Positions 14,387 through 24,459 of a DNA stretch of 34,123 nt are shown piece by piece. The position numbers and the translations under genes were made by a program. Below the pieces are notes generated by a model. It worked only from the letters and a program-made list of their open reading frames with translations, had not been told where the DNA came from and did not search any database. Positions within the stretch are counted from its first letter, which is position 1. Each line of letters starts with the position of its first letter. Source of the stretch: Bacteroidales bacterium (GTDB lineage: Bacteria; Bacteroidota; Bacteroidia; Bacteroidales; Paludibacteraceae); NCBI GenBank assembly GCA_004557405.1, contig SFDZ01000020.1, forward strand, positions 1-34,123, in the 5' to 3' direction.

Positions 14387-17173
14387 TTAATAAACTATCA
14401 CTTTTTGTCCGCCGCCGATGTAAACGCCTTTCTGCAAACCTTCGACAGCATTCACACCGCTGTGCAATTCAAGATGACGTACCAACATGCCGGTGGCCGT
14501 GTACAGATTCATTTCGAGGTCTTCGGGCGTTTCGATGTAGAGGACACCATTGTGAACATAAATGAACATATTGGCAATAGGCATCTCTATATTTTCGGTA
14601 GCCGTCGAACTGCCTGCATAGTGTGGTTCCGGATCGGGCAGTGCACCGGTGCAAGGATCTTCGACAGGATAGTCTGGTGTAGGTTCCGGTTCTGGTTCCG
14701 GTTCCGGTTCCGGCTGAGGCACATCGGCGCAAAGGGTGGTAACCTGACTATTGTAAGCAATGCTATTATAATCATGTCCAACCCATAAGCCTCGTTCCTT
14801 ATATGGAAGGTCAGACGACTTATTAGCATCTCCTCCAGGGTTCCAAATAATCATCCAACCGCTTGTATCTGCAGTTGCGCCATCGGGTATCACAAATTTA
14901 TATACTCCTCCACCCAGCGCGGTGGCTTTGGTGCCCGGCCAAGCGCTGGTGATGGTTTTGCTACCGTTGTTTTTATCCCAAATATATGCGTACGCGCTGC
15001 TGCCAAAGGAGGTTGCATCGGCTTGGAAGAACACGCAACGCTCGTCGGCCGTCTCAAGGCAGGGGGTGGCAGGGTTTTCGATGGAGCCGCCGCCGGTGCT
15101 GCCACCGCTACCAGCGCCAAAGCGCGGATCAAGAGCTTCTTCCTTGCCGTCCCACGTCGGGTCGCCAATATTGGCTGTGCTGCTGCCATAGAGGTAATTT
15201 CCGTCCGTACCAATTTTACCGGGAGCAGGCGTTTTGGCCGTACTGAGTACATACACGCGCATATTGCCTTTGCCCGAACAGTTGGCTGTAAGAGAACCAT
15301 TTGTAACGGTTTTGACATCGCCGGTTACACAATCGATGTATGTACCATTCTCGATACCGGTGAAGGTGCCGTTGCCCGAGATGCAGACCAGCGCGTAGGA
15401 GTCGGTGGTGGCATCGGTGTAGCGACGTTTGAAAGCGAAAGAGCCGGAGCAACCATCAGTACTATATTGTCCTTTGCGCAGCGCCGGTACCGACAGACGT
15501 ATTTTTGCCAAACGGCGAATGTGGCGCGCCAACGGATGTTGAAGCGTTTGTGCCATGTTGCCACACGCCTCGTTGTATTCGCCAAAATCACTGGTTTCGA
15601 CATAGCCGCTCAAGTAGCCGCCGAAATAGGCACGGCCGCTTTCTTTCAGAGCGATTTCCGTACCTTTATCAATCAGTTGTCCTTTTTTGAACTCAATTTC
15701 CGATCCGTAGTAGATGCAGGGGATGCCGCGGAAGGTGAACATCAGCGCGAGGTTCTCTGCCCAAGTAGCTTGGTCAAGCGAGAAGCGTTGTCCCTCGGGC
15801 GCACCGTCCGGCGCATAGTCGTGGCTATCCACATACACCACATTCCATGTGGCATCGTTGTAGTACTTATCCCCGCCTTTCACGCTCCATGCCTCTTTTG
15901 CACTACGGAAGTTCCAGTGCATCGGGAAGTCAATCACGCTGAAGCCGGAATATTGGCTGTAGTCGGGTGTATGATAGGCATTACCTTGGAGGAAGGCGTT
16001 GTCCGAAGTGCGGCTGTCGCTGTGTTCACCTACGTAGTCCGCTGCCTGCAGGTCAACAGAGGTAACATTGGTGTGCGTGCCCTTGCTGCCTTCTTTTACA
16101 AACAACCCGTCCCAAGAGTGCGGGTCGGTGTCCCACGCGTAGTCTTTCGTTTCTGTCCAAGTATAAAAATAGGGCGAGAGGTTATCGTGGTTACGGTAGG
16201 TAACGTTGCGGTCGCGCGCGCACACCTCGCCATACATGAAGAAGTCGCCACCATTGCGTTTGTCTTTGTACTGTTCGGCCAACGCTTTGAATTGCGGAAT
16301 GAAATTTTTGTTGAACGTGAGGCGCGAGATGTGTCCGCTGGTGTCGATGCGGAAACCGTCCACACCCATCTTGATAAACTCGCCGTAGCATTTCACCAAG
16401 TAGTCTACCACATATTGGTTCTCGGTGTTGAGATCGACACAGTCGCCGGCTATCTGCGCCCACCAACGGGTGTCGTCGTCCCAGTTGAAAGAGCCGTAAT
16501 GGTGCCAATAGTTGTTTTTGTCATTGTTATTGCCATCGGTATTTTTCATCTGCGCCAAGCGAGCGGCATACTGCAAACCGCCTGCCAAAGAGAGGTAGTT
16601 GTCCGGCAGTTTGCCGCCGTCTTTCTGCGTGTAGGGCACCATGCACTCGTCTATCTGCGATTGGTCGGCATCCCAGTCGCGGGTGAAGAGTTTGCAGAGG
16701 TTTTCCTCACCGAAATTACCCGTATGGTTCAGCACGATGTCGAGGATAATTTTCATACCGCGTGCATGTGCTGCATCGATAAGGTCTTGAAACTTAACAT
16801 CTTCGCTTTCGTAGCGTTTGTCCACCTCGGAGAAGTTCAAGGCGTGATAACCGTGGTAGTCGTAGCCCGAACCATTAGTAACGACCGGCGTAATCCACAC
16901 GGCCGTAAAGCCCAACGCCTTGATGTAATCGAGTTTTTCGATCAGGCCCTTGAAATCGCCGCGCCATGCGGGGTCGCCTACGTTCTTGGTTTGTCCGTCC
17001 CAACACTGGGTGTCGTTCGAGGGATCGCCGTTGTAGAAACGGGTGGTCATCACAAAATAGATTTGCTCGTCGCGGAAGTCGGTGCGACTTGTGTACGGAA
17101 TGGCAGCACTTACGCCCTGCACCAAAAGCAGTGAACAAAACGCCACCGCAAAGCCTGTTTTGAAAAGTTTCAT
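14387..17173 (-). CDS. Secreted GH13 alpha-amylase with starch-binding and T9SS domains
   Basis: This 928-residue enzyme should hydrolyse alpha-1,4-glucan links in starch or glycogen. The signal peptide is 1-23 (ends GVSA). The GH13 barrel spans about 33-560 with the standard regions: DIVLNH 145-150, GFRID 273-277 (nucleophile Asp277), GEV with acid/base Glu316, and DSHD 449-452 (stabiliser Asp452; most members have NHD here). An all-beta domain follows (about 565-645), then a Gly/Ser linker (687-699). Residues about 710-800 form a starch-binding module of CBM26-like type (VFFQADATSFG, YAYIWDKN, AWPGTKA, WMIIWNPGG). A Pro-Glu repeat linker (819-831) leads to a T9SS type-A domain (866-928, NLYTATGMLVRHLELHSG, KGVYIGGGQKVIVY). 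The product is thus a surface-displayed amylase. It is gene four of the operon, and no SusC/SusD genes accompany it. Confidence 0.93.
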   Translation of the reverse strand: MKLFKTGFAVAFCSLLLVQGVSAAIPYTSRTDFRDEQIYFVMTTRFYNGDPSNDTQCWDGQTKNVGDPAWRGDFKGLIEKLDYIKALGFTAVWITPVVTNGSGYDYHGYHALNFSEVDKRYESEDVKFQDLIDAAHARGMKIILDIVLNHTGNFGEENLCKLFTRDWDADQSQIDECMVPYTQKDGGKLPDNYLSLAGGLQYAARLAQMKNTDGNNNDKNNYWHHYGSFNWDDDTRWWAQIAGDCVDLNTENQYVVDYLVKCYGEFIKMGVDGFRIDTSGHISRLTFNKNFIPQFKALAEQYKDKRNGGDFFMYGEVCARDRNVTYRNHDNLSPYFYTWTETKDYAWDTDPHSWDGLFVKEGSKGTHTNVTSVDLQAADYVGEHSDSRTSDNAFLQGNAYHTPDYSQYSGFSVIDFPMHWNFRSAKEAWSVKGGDKYYNDATWNVVYVDSHDYAPDGAPEGQRFSLDQATWAENLALMFTFRGIPCIYYGSEIEFKKGQLIDKGTEIALKESGRAYFGGYLSGYVETSDFGEYNEACGNMAQTLQHPLARHIRRLAKIRLSVPALRKGQYSTDGCSGSFAFKRRYTDATTDSYALVCISGNGTFTGIENGTYIDCVTGDVKTVTNGSLTANCSGKGNMRVYVLSTAKTPAPGKIGTDGNYLYGSSTANIGDPTWDGKEEALDPRFGAGSGGSTGGGSIENPATPCLETADERCVFFQADATSFGSSAYAYIWDKNNGSKTITSAWPGTKATALGGGVYKFVIPDGATADTSGWMIIWNPGGDANKSSDLPYKERGLWVGHDYNSIAYNSQVTTLCADVPQPEPEPEPEPEPTPDYPVEDPCTGALPDPEPHYAGSSTATENIEMPIANMFIYVHNGVLYIETPEDLEMNLYTATGMLVRHLELHSGVNAVEGLQKGVYIGGGQKVIVY
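14682..14711 (-). repeat. Six-base tandem repeat encoding the Pro-Glu linker of the amylase
   Basis: Five units of GGTTCC (one reads GGTTCT) lie in phase with the reading frame and encode Pro-Glu pairs. Gain or loss of units would change linker length without shifting the frame. Confidence 0.8.
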
Positions 17174-17211
17174 AAGTAGTTTAGGTATTTTTATAAGTTA
17201 ATAAATTAAAT

Positions 17212-19038
17212 TTATGGTTTGACTATAATTTTTTGGCCTTCTATCACATAAATGCCGGCTGCCAAACATGTAATTTCGGTAATACCGACCGTTAGTTGTA
17301 CATGCGCAACTACTTGTCCGCCAAGCGTATAGAGGTAGGTGTCAAACGCTCGCTCCGACTGAATATAGATCGTATTACCCAATGCCAGCATCTGCAACGG
17401 TTCGACAGCAATTTGATTCAACGCCGTAGGCGCCGTGTTTGCAACATCGTACCAACGCGTCCAGTCCCACAATTTCACTTCGCCTGATTTCAGACTCAAA
17501 CCGTTGCCCGACGGATATTGCTCTTTGCCGGCGTCTTCCGACAAATTATTATTAAAAATCACATTGGCACTACTCCACCCACTCGGCAACGTGCTACAAT
17601 AGAAGTTGTCGCGGATGTGTGTCATTGGCAGCCCCGGCCATTTGGCATTCTTTTTTTCGCCGCCTTGATACATGTAACAATAGGCTTCGGCCCACGTTTC
17701 CGGTTTTACAATGATGGCTGTGCCTTTGGCCAATTCGAAACCGGCGCCTTTGATGTAAACATAATCTGCCGAAGTTTGGTCTGCACCGTTCGAGGCCGTT
17801 ACCGTAATTTTGACCTCATCGCCAACGGCAGCCGACTCACCAATAGTTACCGAAGCCATATCGGTGAAAGCAACGGGCGTACCACCGTCGATGGCATACG
17901 ATCCGGCAGTGGCATTTTTCAGACGCAACGAAAGGGTCAGCGCATCGGCATGGTAAGTATAGCCGTCGGGCACACTGACAAACACTTCGGGCGCCGGTGC
18001 CGGTGCACTCGCGGCGCGGCGACAACCGATGTCGGCAAGTTGGCAACGGATGGTGTCGGAGTCGTCCTTCTCGTGCGAAGTCGATGGATCTGAAGCATAG
18101 GTGCCATACACATTGTCCAACATACTCGGGTCATGCGGCAGACAATCGATACCCGATTCGCCGCGGGTGGCCACTACCATAGCGCCGATACCGGTGGTGG
18201 TGAGGTCGGCTTTGGTGATGCCAAGCGTAGCAAACGGAATCTTCAATTCGCAAAACGTATCATAAGTTGTGTTATGCGCCTTATTGACATAACCTTTATA
18301 AGATTTGCTATCGAGCAAATTGACCCAAGTGGACGATGCACTGTACACATCTTCCGGCGATTGCGGATTACAGAGGTACAGCAGATTATCGCCGAAAAAT
18401 GTGAAGCCCATTTTCAGCGTAATACCATTGGATGCAAAGTCCTTTTGGAAACTACCATTATACTGAATATTACCTTGTTCGTCGGCAGGGAGGAACATGG
18501 CATTACCACCCGTCATCTCGTCTTTGCCGTGCATCATCAGAATATGATCAACCGGTGTTTCATATACCACATCTAATTTATCCCACAGCAAGCCGCCACC
18601 TTGCACGCGTCCCGTCATTTTTTTAGCAGGATCGATGCTGAGTACCACTTGCAGCGGTGCTTCGCCCATTCGTCCGCCGTCGGAGAGAGGACCATCACCC
18701 TCGCGCACATCATCGCGCACATCGGCCACATTGACCATTTGCCACGCGAGGTAGAGGTTTGCATCGTCCCAAGCAGCATAGAGGGCATAGCAGTCGCGCA
18801 CGCAGTTCTCGTGTTGACCATAAAAAGCAGTGCACATATCGTTGGCGCTGCCTTGTGCGATGCACATCGACTGTGTCCAATCGGAAGGGTCGCCATCGAC
18901 AGTGATGGTTTTCTCTTGCCCAAACTGATTGTTGGGATTGGTGGCATAAATGCCACGATTTTCGACTACGCCGGTAGCGCCGGCTGCCAAACATGGCAAC
19001 AGTGCCCATGCGCATACTATGATTTTTGTTTTAATCAT
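17212..19038 (-). CDS. Secreted CBM9-like and starch-binding protein with T9SS domain
   Basis: A 608-residue exported protein with no recognisable catalytic domain. The signal peptide is about 1-21 (CAWALLPCLAAGA). Residues about 44-330 resemble the CBM9-like carbohydrate-binding fold: ITVDGDPSDWTQS, then LYAAWDDANLYLAWQMVN, and LKIPFATLGI later. An Ig-like segment follows (VSVPDGYTYHADALTLSL, with YAIDGGTPVAFTD, similar to chitobiase C-terminal repeats, about 353-432). Next is a starch-binding CBM26-like module (YCYMYQGGEKKNAKWPGLPM, WSSANVIFNNN, about 440-530). The C-terminus is a T9SS type-A domain (FDTYLYTLGGQVVAHVQL, LAAGIYVIEGQKIIVKP). It probably holds alpha-glucan at the cell surface beside the amylase, whose gene starts 38 bases downstream. 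Confidence 0.78.
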   Translation of the reverse strand: MIKTKIIVCAWALLPCLAAGATGVVENRGIYATNPNNQFGQEKTITVDGDPSDWTQSMCIAQGSANDMCTAFYGQHENCVRDCYALYAAWDDANLYLAWQMVNVADVRDDVREGDGPLSDGGRMGEAPLQVVLSIDPAKKMTGRVQGGGLLWDKLDVVYETPVDHILMMHGKDEMTGGNAMFLPADEQGNIQYNGSFQKDFASNGITLKMGFTFFGDNLLYLCNPQSPEDVYSASSTWVNLLDSKSYKGYVNKAHNTTYDTFCELKIPFATLGITKADLTTTGIGAMVVATRGESGIDCLPHDPSMLDNVYGTYASDPSTSHEKDDSDTIRCQLADIGCRRAASAPAPAPEVFVSVPDGYTYHADALTLSLRLKNATAGSYAIDGGTPVAFTDMASVTIGESAAVGDEVKITVTASNGADQTSADYVYIKGAGFELAKGTAIIVKPETWAEAYCYMYQGGEKKNAKWPGLPMTHIRDNFYCSTLPSGWSSANVIFNNNLSEDAGKEQYPSGNGLSLKSGEVKLWDWTRWYDVANTAPTALNQIAVEPLQMLALGNTIYIQSERAFDTYLYTLGGQVVAHVQLTVGITEITCLAAGIYVIEGQKIIVKP

Positions 19039-19059
19039 AATGTGTATTTAGTGTTATGT

Positions 19060-22000
19060 TTATCGTATCACAATTTTTTCGACAGCGTTACCAATCTGTA
19101 ACAGATAGGTGCCGGCAGCCATAGCCGGTATTTCGAGGTTACCATCGGCAAGGCGTGTCCATACCAAACGGCCTACGGCGTCGAACAGGCGCACCGTGAT
19201 GCCAGTTTCCACTCCTTCGAGGCGAACGATGCCGTTATCGACATAAGCCACATACGGTGCAGTGGCGTCGGTCATTTGTGTGGTAACGGACGGCGACTTG
19301 ACAATCAGTTCAAAGCGCGTGTCCAACGTGCCGGCTGCGGCTTCGAACGTATAGCCGGCGAGACTGAGGTCGGTATAAGTGCCCAACGTGCGGTCGTACA
19401 ACACCACATTCAGGCCATCGGTGCCATCGGGCAAGGCCAACGTATAGACGCCATCGGTCGGCAATGTTACACCAATAGAAACCCCTTGTTGCGCATCGGT
19501 CATCGGCAACACATTGGCTGCCAAGGTAATACGGTTTTCGCCCACCAACGAATAGACATTGGCGCCGGACGAAAATTGTTTGGTCAGGTCGTAGTTCAGG
19601 TCGAATGCGGCTGTTACGTTCGTTTCCTGCGTGCGAATATAGGTATGGTCAACTTGCTGAGCAGCAGCATTTTGAAGCACCAGACGCAGGGTGTGGCGGT
19701 CGGCTTCTTCGTCGGGCGTAGCGGCGCGCATCATGCGTTGCGATGGCACGCTAACGGATTTTTCCTGCCAATTGATAGTGCCGCCAAACTGCACCATATA
19801 GGCCTGCATGCTGCGGAACGTGGTATCTTGGCAGGCTGCCACATAGTACGAATAGGTAGCCGGCTGATAGACATACACAAAACCAACCGTCAAGCCATGG
19901 GCGGCACCCTCTATCTGTTGGGCTACCATCGGGTTGCCAAACTTGTCGATATTGGCATAGGCCGGCACACCGATAATATTCCAGTTGGAGTCGTAAATGT
20001 AGCGGTCGCAACGCTCGATGGTGCACTTGTATTCCGGTATCTCAACCGTTTCCAACTTTCCGCTGATGTCCATCGGTTCGGTATTGGCCGACGGGAAATA
20101 GATGCTCACCTCTGTGTTGCCGTGCGTAAACTGTTGCGCCAAAATCTGCTCCCAATCGATGTACAACACATAACCCATGCCTTTTTTCAGAATCACATCG
20201 GTGGGATCCCAATAGTAGCGCCAATAGGTTGGCGAATCGGCCCAGCAGCCTTTGGCGGCACGTTCGGCACCGTCGTAGTATTGAATGACATAGTCGTTGC
20301 TGTAAACACCGCAGCCGAACACCTCCGACAGACGCACATCGAACGGGAACGACAGCCAATAGAATTTCTTTTCGTTGACATTGATGGTGTCGGCACTCAA
20401 ATATTCTTTGGTCAAGGTCAGCACGCAATAGACGTTTTTCACCTCGCCCACCGCACGATCGGTAGGATTGAACGTCAACTGGCGCGCATCGCCCTGATTT
20501 TGGCGGATAATCATCATATCCGTTTCGATGGACTCGTTATCGGTGATTTCGCCTTCGGGCAGCCAAGCGCAAATCAGATGATTGGTCTTGAAGTCGTAAA
20601 TCACGCGGATGTTGTATGTTTTGCCCGCCAATCCTTTAATCAGTTGGAACGAATATTCCTTCTCCGATCCTTTGAAATATTGGGTATAGCCGGCATAGGG
20701 CGCTTTGATTTTGATAAACGCATTCGGGTCGGATTTGACATCGAGACGATAGACCCAGTTTTGTTGGTCGGCAAATTTGAGGCTGGTCTGTTGGGTGCCG
20801 TTGAGGTCGTAGATGCCTTCTTCGCTCAACAAGAACAGGTTGTCGCCGGCGCCGGCCAAATAGGCGCGGTCGGTGCTGTTGTCGTAACTATTCCACATGA
20901 AACGGATGTTGGCGCTGTTCAGCAAATTGCCCGTAGCATCTACATACTTGTGATCGGCTTCGTAGGTGTTTCGCACCAACGTGTCGGTGATGCAGTAACT
21001 GTAGGCGTTGGCCACCACGAAGTTGAGGTTGGTGCCGTTGGTCGTCCAATGGCAGCAATAGTAGTCGAAGGTTTCGTGCTGACGCGCATAATCGGAATAC
21101 CAGAAACGGTTTTGCAGATTGTCTTGTGCCGAAGCAAAATCCCAACCGGCTTTCGATGCGTCGGAACGGATGAAGTAGTTGCCCGTGTAGAGGTGAATTT
21201 TTTCGACAGGCATGGTGATGCCGCCGTTTTGTTCGAGCACAAAGTTGTAAACGCCGTTACCGGTTATCGTGGCCGTACTTTTCACGTCGAGTTGTTGCAG
21301 TGTACGCCACTCCATGCCGGTGCCGGCGGCGTTGGTTACAAATTGCTGCAACCACACTTCGCAGGTGTTCGGGTTGGCCGATTCGTTGCCGGCAGCATCT
21401 TTCACTTTCGGGCGCACATGCAGACTGACGGTGTCGCACCCGGCCTCGTGCACGGCTATGGTGTGCGACGGGTGGAATTTGACAAACGTGCTGCCGCTCT
21501 TCTCCACATATATCAAGCGGTATTCGGTTGTCGGATAGATGACATCAATTTCCACTTTACCGTTCGCCAAGTTGAGTTGGAACGTATAGGCGCCGCTGAC
21601 GGTTGGGGTGATAACCACCTCGTTACCACCCGTATCGTGCACATAGAGTTCGAAGTGATGATTGGACGATGTGCATGTAGTCGGATTGGTAATTTTGAAA
21701 TAGTACGTTTTATCGTTCTTAACGAGGAAACTATATGTGGTACCGGCCTCCAAGTTAAGTGTTACCGTCGAGATATAGTCGCCTGCTTTGGCAGCGGTAA
21801 ACCGATAGAAATCCATATTTGCCCCGCCATTTGTGCGCCATCCCAAATCATATCCCGGGTCGGTATCGTTGAACTTCATCCACACGCCCTTGTTGTAGTA
21901 ATGTGCTTTTTTGTCAGATGCTGTTTGCCCACGCTCTGCAATAAAGACAGGCATATCTTTGTGGAAATCCGTACGATATACCGCATCAATATTGTTGAAA

Positions 22001-24459
22001 TAGTCGTCATTACTGTGGTTTCCCCAACTGAATGCGAAACGAGGATAATCCGCAGATTTGGTGAACTTATAGTAGTACACACTATCGTTGTATTTGCTCA
22101 TTTTGCCGTACTCACTTCTATTCACTTTCGGTTGCACACCATTGTCGCTATGCCATACCTCATCTGTAAAGATATAAGCATAATAGTCGTCATTCCACTT
22201 TTGGTCGTTGAACTTATAGTATATAGCGTACGTTTTTGCAAACTTCACATAAACGGTATTGTTGCTTTCGGAGATGGCTTGGGAGTAAGTGGTGCCGGTG
22301 CCGGCGGCATCAATCTTGACGGTGCCTGCCTCGTCGCTGTACCAACCTTCGACGGCATAGCCCGTAGCCGGCGTAGCGGTGAAGGTAGCCACATTGACCG
22401 ACGAGCCCGATGCGATAGTGCTGTTGCCCGATTTGGCCGTAAGCGTACCGCCTATGTTATCCACCACACCGAATGTAACCGGATAGGGGTCGGAAACAAC
22501 CGGCAGCGTATAAGAGGCACACACATAATAGTTGTTCGTTGTGTTGATAGGCGTGTTCGGGAAGTAGAGAATGACGAACCAATTGGCAGTAACCTCGTCT
22601 GTAACAGTGGCATTATGCCATTCGGTGTCGTTGCCCAATTTGATGTTCGAGCCATTGAAACCATTGTTGATGTTCTCGCCACCATAATAAACAGTCGAAT
22701 TATTATTGTTGTTCTCCTCAAGCACTTTGAACTTCGCTACATCGGCGGCAGTGAGTTGAATATAGGCATACACATTTGATCCATCAATAGTTAACGGCTT
22801 GCCTAAGCCCTCGCCCCAATCGGTTTTGTCGCTCATGAAATAATACGCTTTATCCTGCGGTTGAATGGATTTGGCCGTAACCACATAGCCGCTGCTCGGG
22901 TTGATGGACGTGTTGGGATAATAGAGATAAACGATGCACGCACTCGGTGCCGATGCCGGCATTTGGATGTTATGGTGCGTACCTCCCGCTTCAGACCCCA
23001 ATGCAATATCGCCTTTGTACGATTCGTCCATACCGCACTCGGCATCGAACAGCGTGGTGTCGCACCCGACGAGGTACTGCGCCGCATCGTTGTTGAGGTT
23101 AGCATTGTATATCTTAAAGTTTGTATTTGCTTGATTATCAGACAATTTAATATACGCATATTCGGCTTCCGAAGTCATTGGCCGACCTTTGCAGTCGCCC
23201 CAACCGGTAATCTCGCCCATGAAATAGTAGGTAACGGCGGAAGCGTTCTGCGTCCATTTAGCATAAAGGTGCAGTTCGGCGGTAACAGGCGTATTAAAAT
23301 CGTATTTGTTGATGCAAGTATTTTCGGTGTACCAACCGACGAACGTGTAGCCTTCGGCCGTAGGCGGCGTGGGGATAGGTGCTGTCTCGCCATGGTTCAC
23401 ATACACATCAGCAGGGTCAGTGCCATGTCCGTTGGCATGATAGTCCACAAGATAAGAGGCAGTTTTGAAGTTGGCGGTTACCGTACCTGCAGCCGTGGCA
23501 GTAACGGTGGTGGAGGCTGCAGAAACATCGGCAACCGTTGCGCCGCCGGTTACAGCCCAACCGTCAAAAGCATAGCCGGTTTCGGGCGTAGCTTCGATAG
23601 CCACTGCCGTGCTGCCCACTTGCTGCTCTCCGCTTGGCGACACACTACCGCCTGTGCCTGCCGAAATAGTTACAGCGTAGGTGGCAGGAACAGGATAGGT
23701 AACGGACAACTTCATTGTTGAGTACTCTATTGTGAATGTGTACTCACCAACGGCATTGAATACTATTGTAGGATTGGAGCATCCATCAGTAGTTTCTTTG
23801 TATAATTGTATCGTGTTAGTTTGGGTAATAGAGGTATTAGTTTTTGCATACCACCATGCCGCCTGATTATCGATATTATCATCGCATGAACTCAGTTGCC
23901 TTATACCAAATGCCTTTGCAGAAGATGATGTGGAAGAAACGGTATATGTACACGATGCTGTCTTACCATCTTCAGATTCATTAAATTTGATAGGATTACT
24001 CCAACCAAGGAATTCTGCATGTAGAGCAAAACACGGATTCGTGGCGGAAGATGCATTGTTGGGCAAAGTAGTCGATGCACAAATAATGGGTTTGTCTTCT
24101 GCATTTATTGCAGTGTTTGGATAATACACCAAAATATAGTAAGTTTGTGAACTCCAACAATAGCAATTATCTTTACCATAATCTCCTATGTCAGTAATAT
24201 CTGTTCCATTAAATCCTTTCTGAACATATGTATAATTATAGTCGTAAGAAGATGCGGATGTCGCTATCTTAAATTGATTCGAATTACTAGTTTGAGGTCC
24301 ATAATAAGCGTATAAGCCATCACTACTGGCTGTCATTTTTGTTGCGCCCCATGAATTTAGACTTCCACGATAATAATAGTCAGTTCCCCACGCAGCGTGG
24401 CTTACTCCGAGTAGTAGGAGGAGGGTGCAGAATATGGATTTACGGATATTGTGTTTCAT
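19060..24459 (-). CDS. Giant multi-repeat T9SS-secreted surface protein
   Basis: This 1799-residue protein has a signal peptide (1-25, ends HAAWG). Three related modules of about 110-120 residues (26-133, 410-530, 538-653) each begin YYYRGSLNSWG, YYFMGEITGWG or YYFMSDKTDWG and carry a late YYPNT or YFPNT motif. They resemble starch-binding modules of SusE/SusF-like proteins. Between them lie InlB-type repeats: a divergent one (260-331, GSVSPSGEQQVGSTAVAI), a Listeria-Bacteroides repeat (336-403, GYTFVGWYTEN, LHLYAKW), and another at 660-741. The central and C-terminal half is large and beta-rich (FYWLSFPFDVRLSEVFGCGV) with no known domain. The end is a T9SS type-A domain (VRLFDAVGRLVWTRL, AAGTYLLQIGNAVEKIVIR). 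Its ATG overlaps the stop of the preceding gene (ATGA). It is probably an adhesin or glucan scaffold. Confidence 0.8.
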   Translation of the reverse strand: MKHNIRKSIFCTLLLLLGVSHAAWGTDYYYRGSLNSWGATKMTASSDGLYAYYGPQTSNSNQFKIATSASSYDYNYTYVQKGFNGTDITDIGDYGKDNCYCWSSQTYYILVYYPNTAINAEDKPIICASTTLPNNASSATNPCFALHAEFLGWSNPIKFNESEDGKTASCTYTVSSTSSSAKAFGIRQLSSCDDNIDNQAAWWYAKTNTSITQTNTIQLYKETTDGCSNPTIVFNAVGEYTFTIEYSTMKLSVTYPVPATYAVTISAGTGGSVSPSGEQQVGSTAVAIEATPETGYAFDGWAVTGGATVADVSAASTTVTATAAGTVTANFKTASYLVDYHANGHGTDPADVYVNHGETAPIPTPPTAEGYTFVGWYTENTCINKYDFNTPVTAELHLYAKWTQNASAVTYYFMGEITGWGDCKGRPMTSEAEYAYIKLSDNQANTNFKIYNANLNNDAAQYLVGCDTTLFDAECGMDESYKGDIALGSEAGGTHHNIQMPASAPSACIVYLYYPNTSINPSSGYVVTAKSIQPQDKAYYFMSDKTDWGEGLGKPLTIDGSNVYAYIQLTAADVAKFKVLEENNNNNSTVYYGGENINNGFNGSNIKLGNDTEWHNATVTDEVTANWFVILYFPNTPINTTNNYYVCASYTLPVVSDPYPVTFGVVDNIGGTLTAKSGNSTIASGSSVNVATFTATPATGYAVEGWYSDEAGTVKIDAAGTGTTYSQAISESNNTVYVKFAKTYAIYYKFNDQKWNDDYYAYIFTDEVWHSDNGVQPKVNRSEYGKMSKYNDSVYYYKFTKSADYPRFAFSWGNHSNDDYFNNIDAVYRTDFHKDMPVFIAERGQTASDKKAHYYNKGVWMKFNDTDPGYDLGWRTNGGANMDFYRFTAAKAGDYISTVTLNLEAGTTYSFLVKNDKTYYFKITNPTTCTSSNHHFELYVHDTGGNEVVITPTVSGAYTFQLNLANGKVEIDVIYPTTEYRLIYVEKSGSTFVKFHPSHTIAVHEAGCDTVSLHVRPKVKDAAGNESANPNTCEVWLQQFVTNAAGTGMEWRTLQQLDVKSTATITGNGVYNFVLEQNGGITMPVEKIHLYTGNYFIRSDASKAGWDFASAQDNLQNRFWYSDYARQHETFDYYCCHWTTNGTNLNFVVANAYSYCITDTLVRNTYEADHKYVDATGNLLNSANIRFMWNSYDNSTDRAYLAGAGDNLFLLSEEGIYDLNGTQQTSLKFADQQNWVYRLDVKSDPNAFIKIKAPYAGYTQYFKGSEKEYSFQLIKGLAGKTYNIRVIYDFKTNHLICAWLPEGEITDNESIETDMMIIRQNQGDARQLTFNPTDRAVGEVKNVYCVLTLTKEYLSADTINVNEKKFYWLSFPFDVRLSEVFGCGVYSNDYVIQYYDGAERAAKGCWADSPTYWRYYWDPTDVILKKGMGYVLYIDWEQILAQQFTHGNTEVSIYFPSANTEPMDISGKLETVEIPEYKCTIERCDRYIYDSNWNIIGVPAYANIDKFGNPMVAQQIEGAAHGLTVGFVYVYQPATYSYYVAACQDTTFRSMQAYMVQFGGTINWQEKSVSVPSQRMMRAATPDEEADRHTLRLVLQNAAAQQVDHTYIRTQETNVTAAFDLNYDLTKQFSSGANVYSLVGENRITLAANVLPMTDAQQGVSIGVTLPTDGVYTLALPDGTDGLNVVLYDRTLGTYTDLSLAGYTFEAAAGTLDTRFELIVKSPSVTTQMTDATAPYVAYVDNGIVRLEGVETGITVRLFDAVGRLVWTRLADGNLEIPAMAAGTYLLQIGNAVEKIVIR

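Noticed and set aside
15023..17134. Antisense open frame of 703 codons opposite the alpha-amylase
   Set aside because: The sense strand encodes all GH13 motifs. The antisense product shows no domain, signal or start signal.
19276..22779. Antisense open frame of 1167 codons on the plus strand
   Set aside because: It lies wholly within the giant T9SS gene, which has a signal peptide, clear repeats and a sorting domain. The antisense protein is His/Arg/Val-rich with no known motif; its length reflects codon use of the sense gene.
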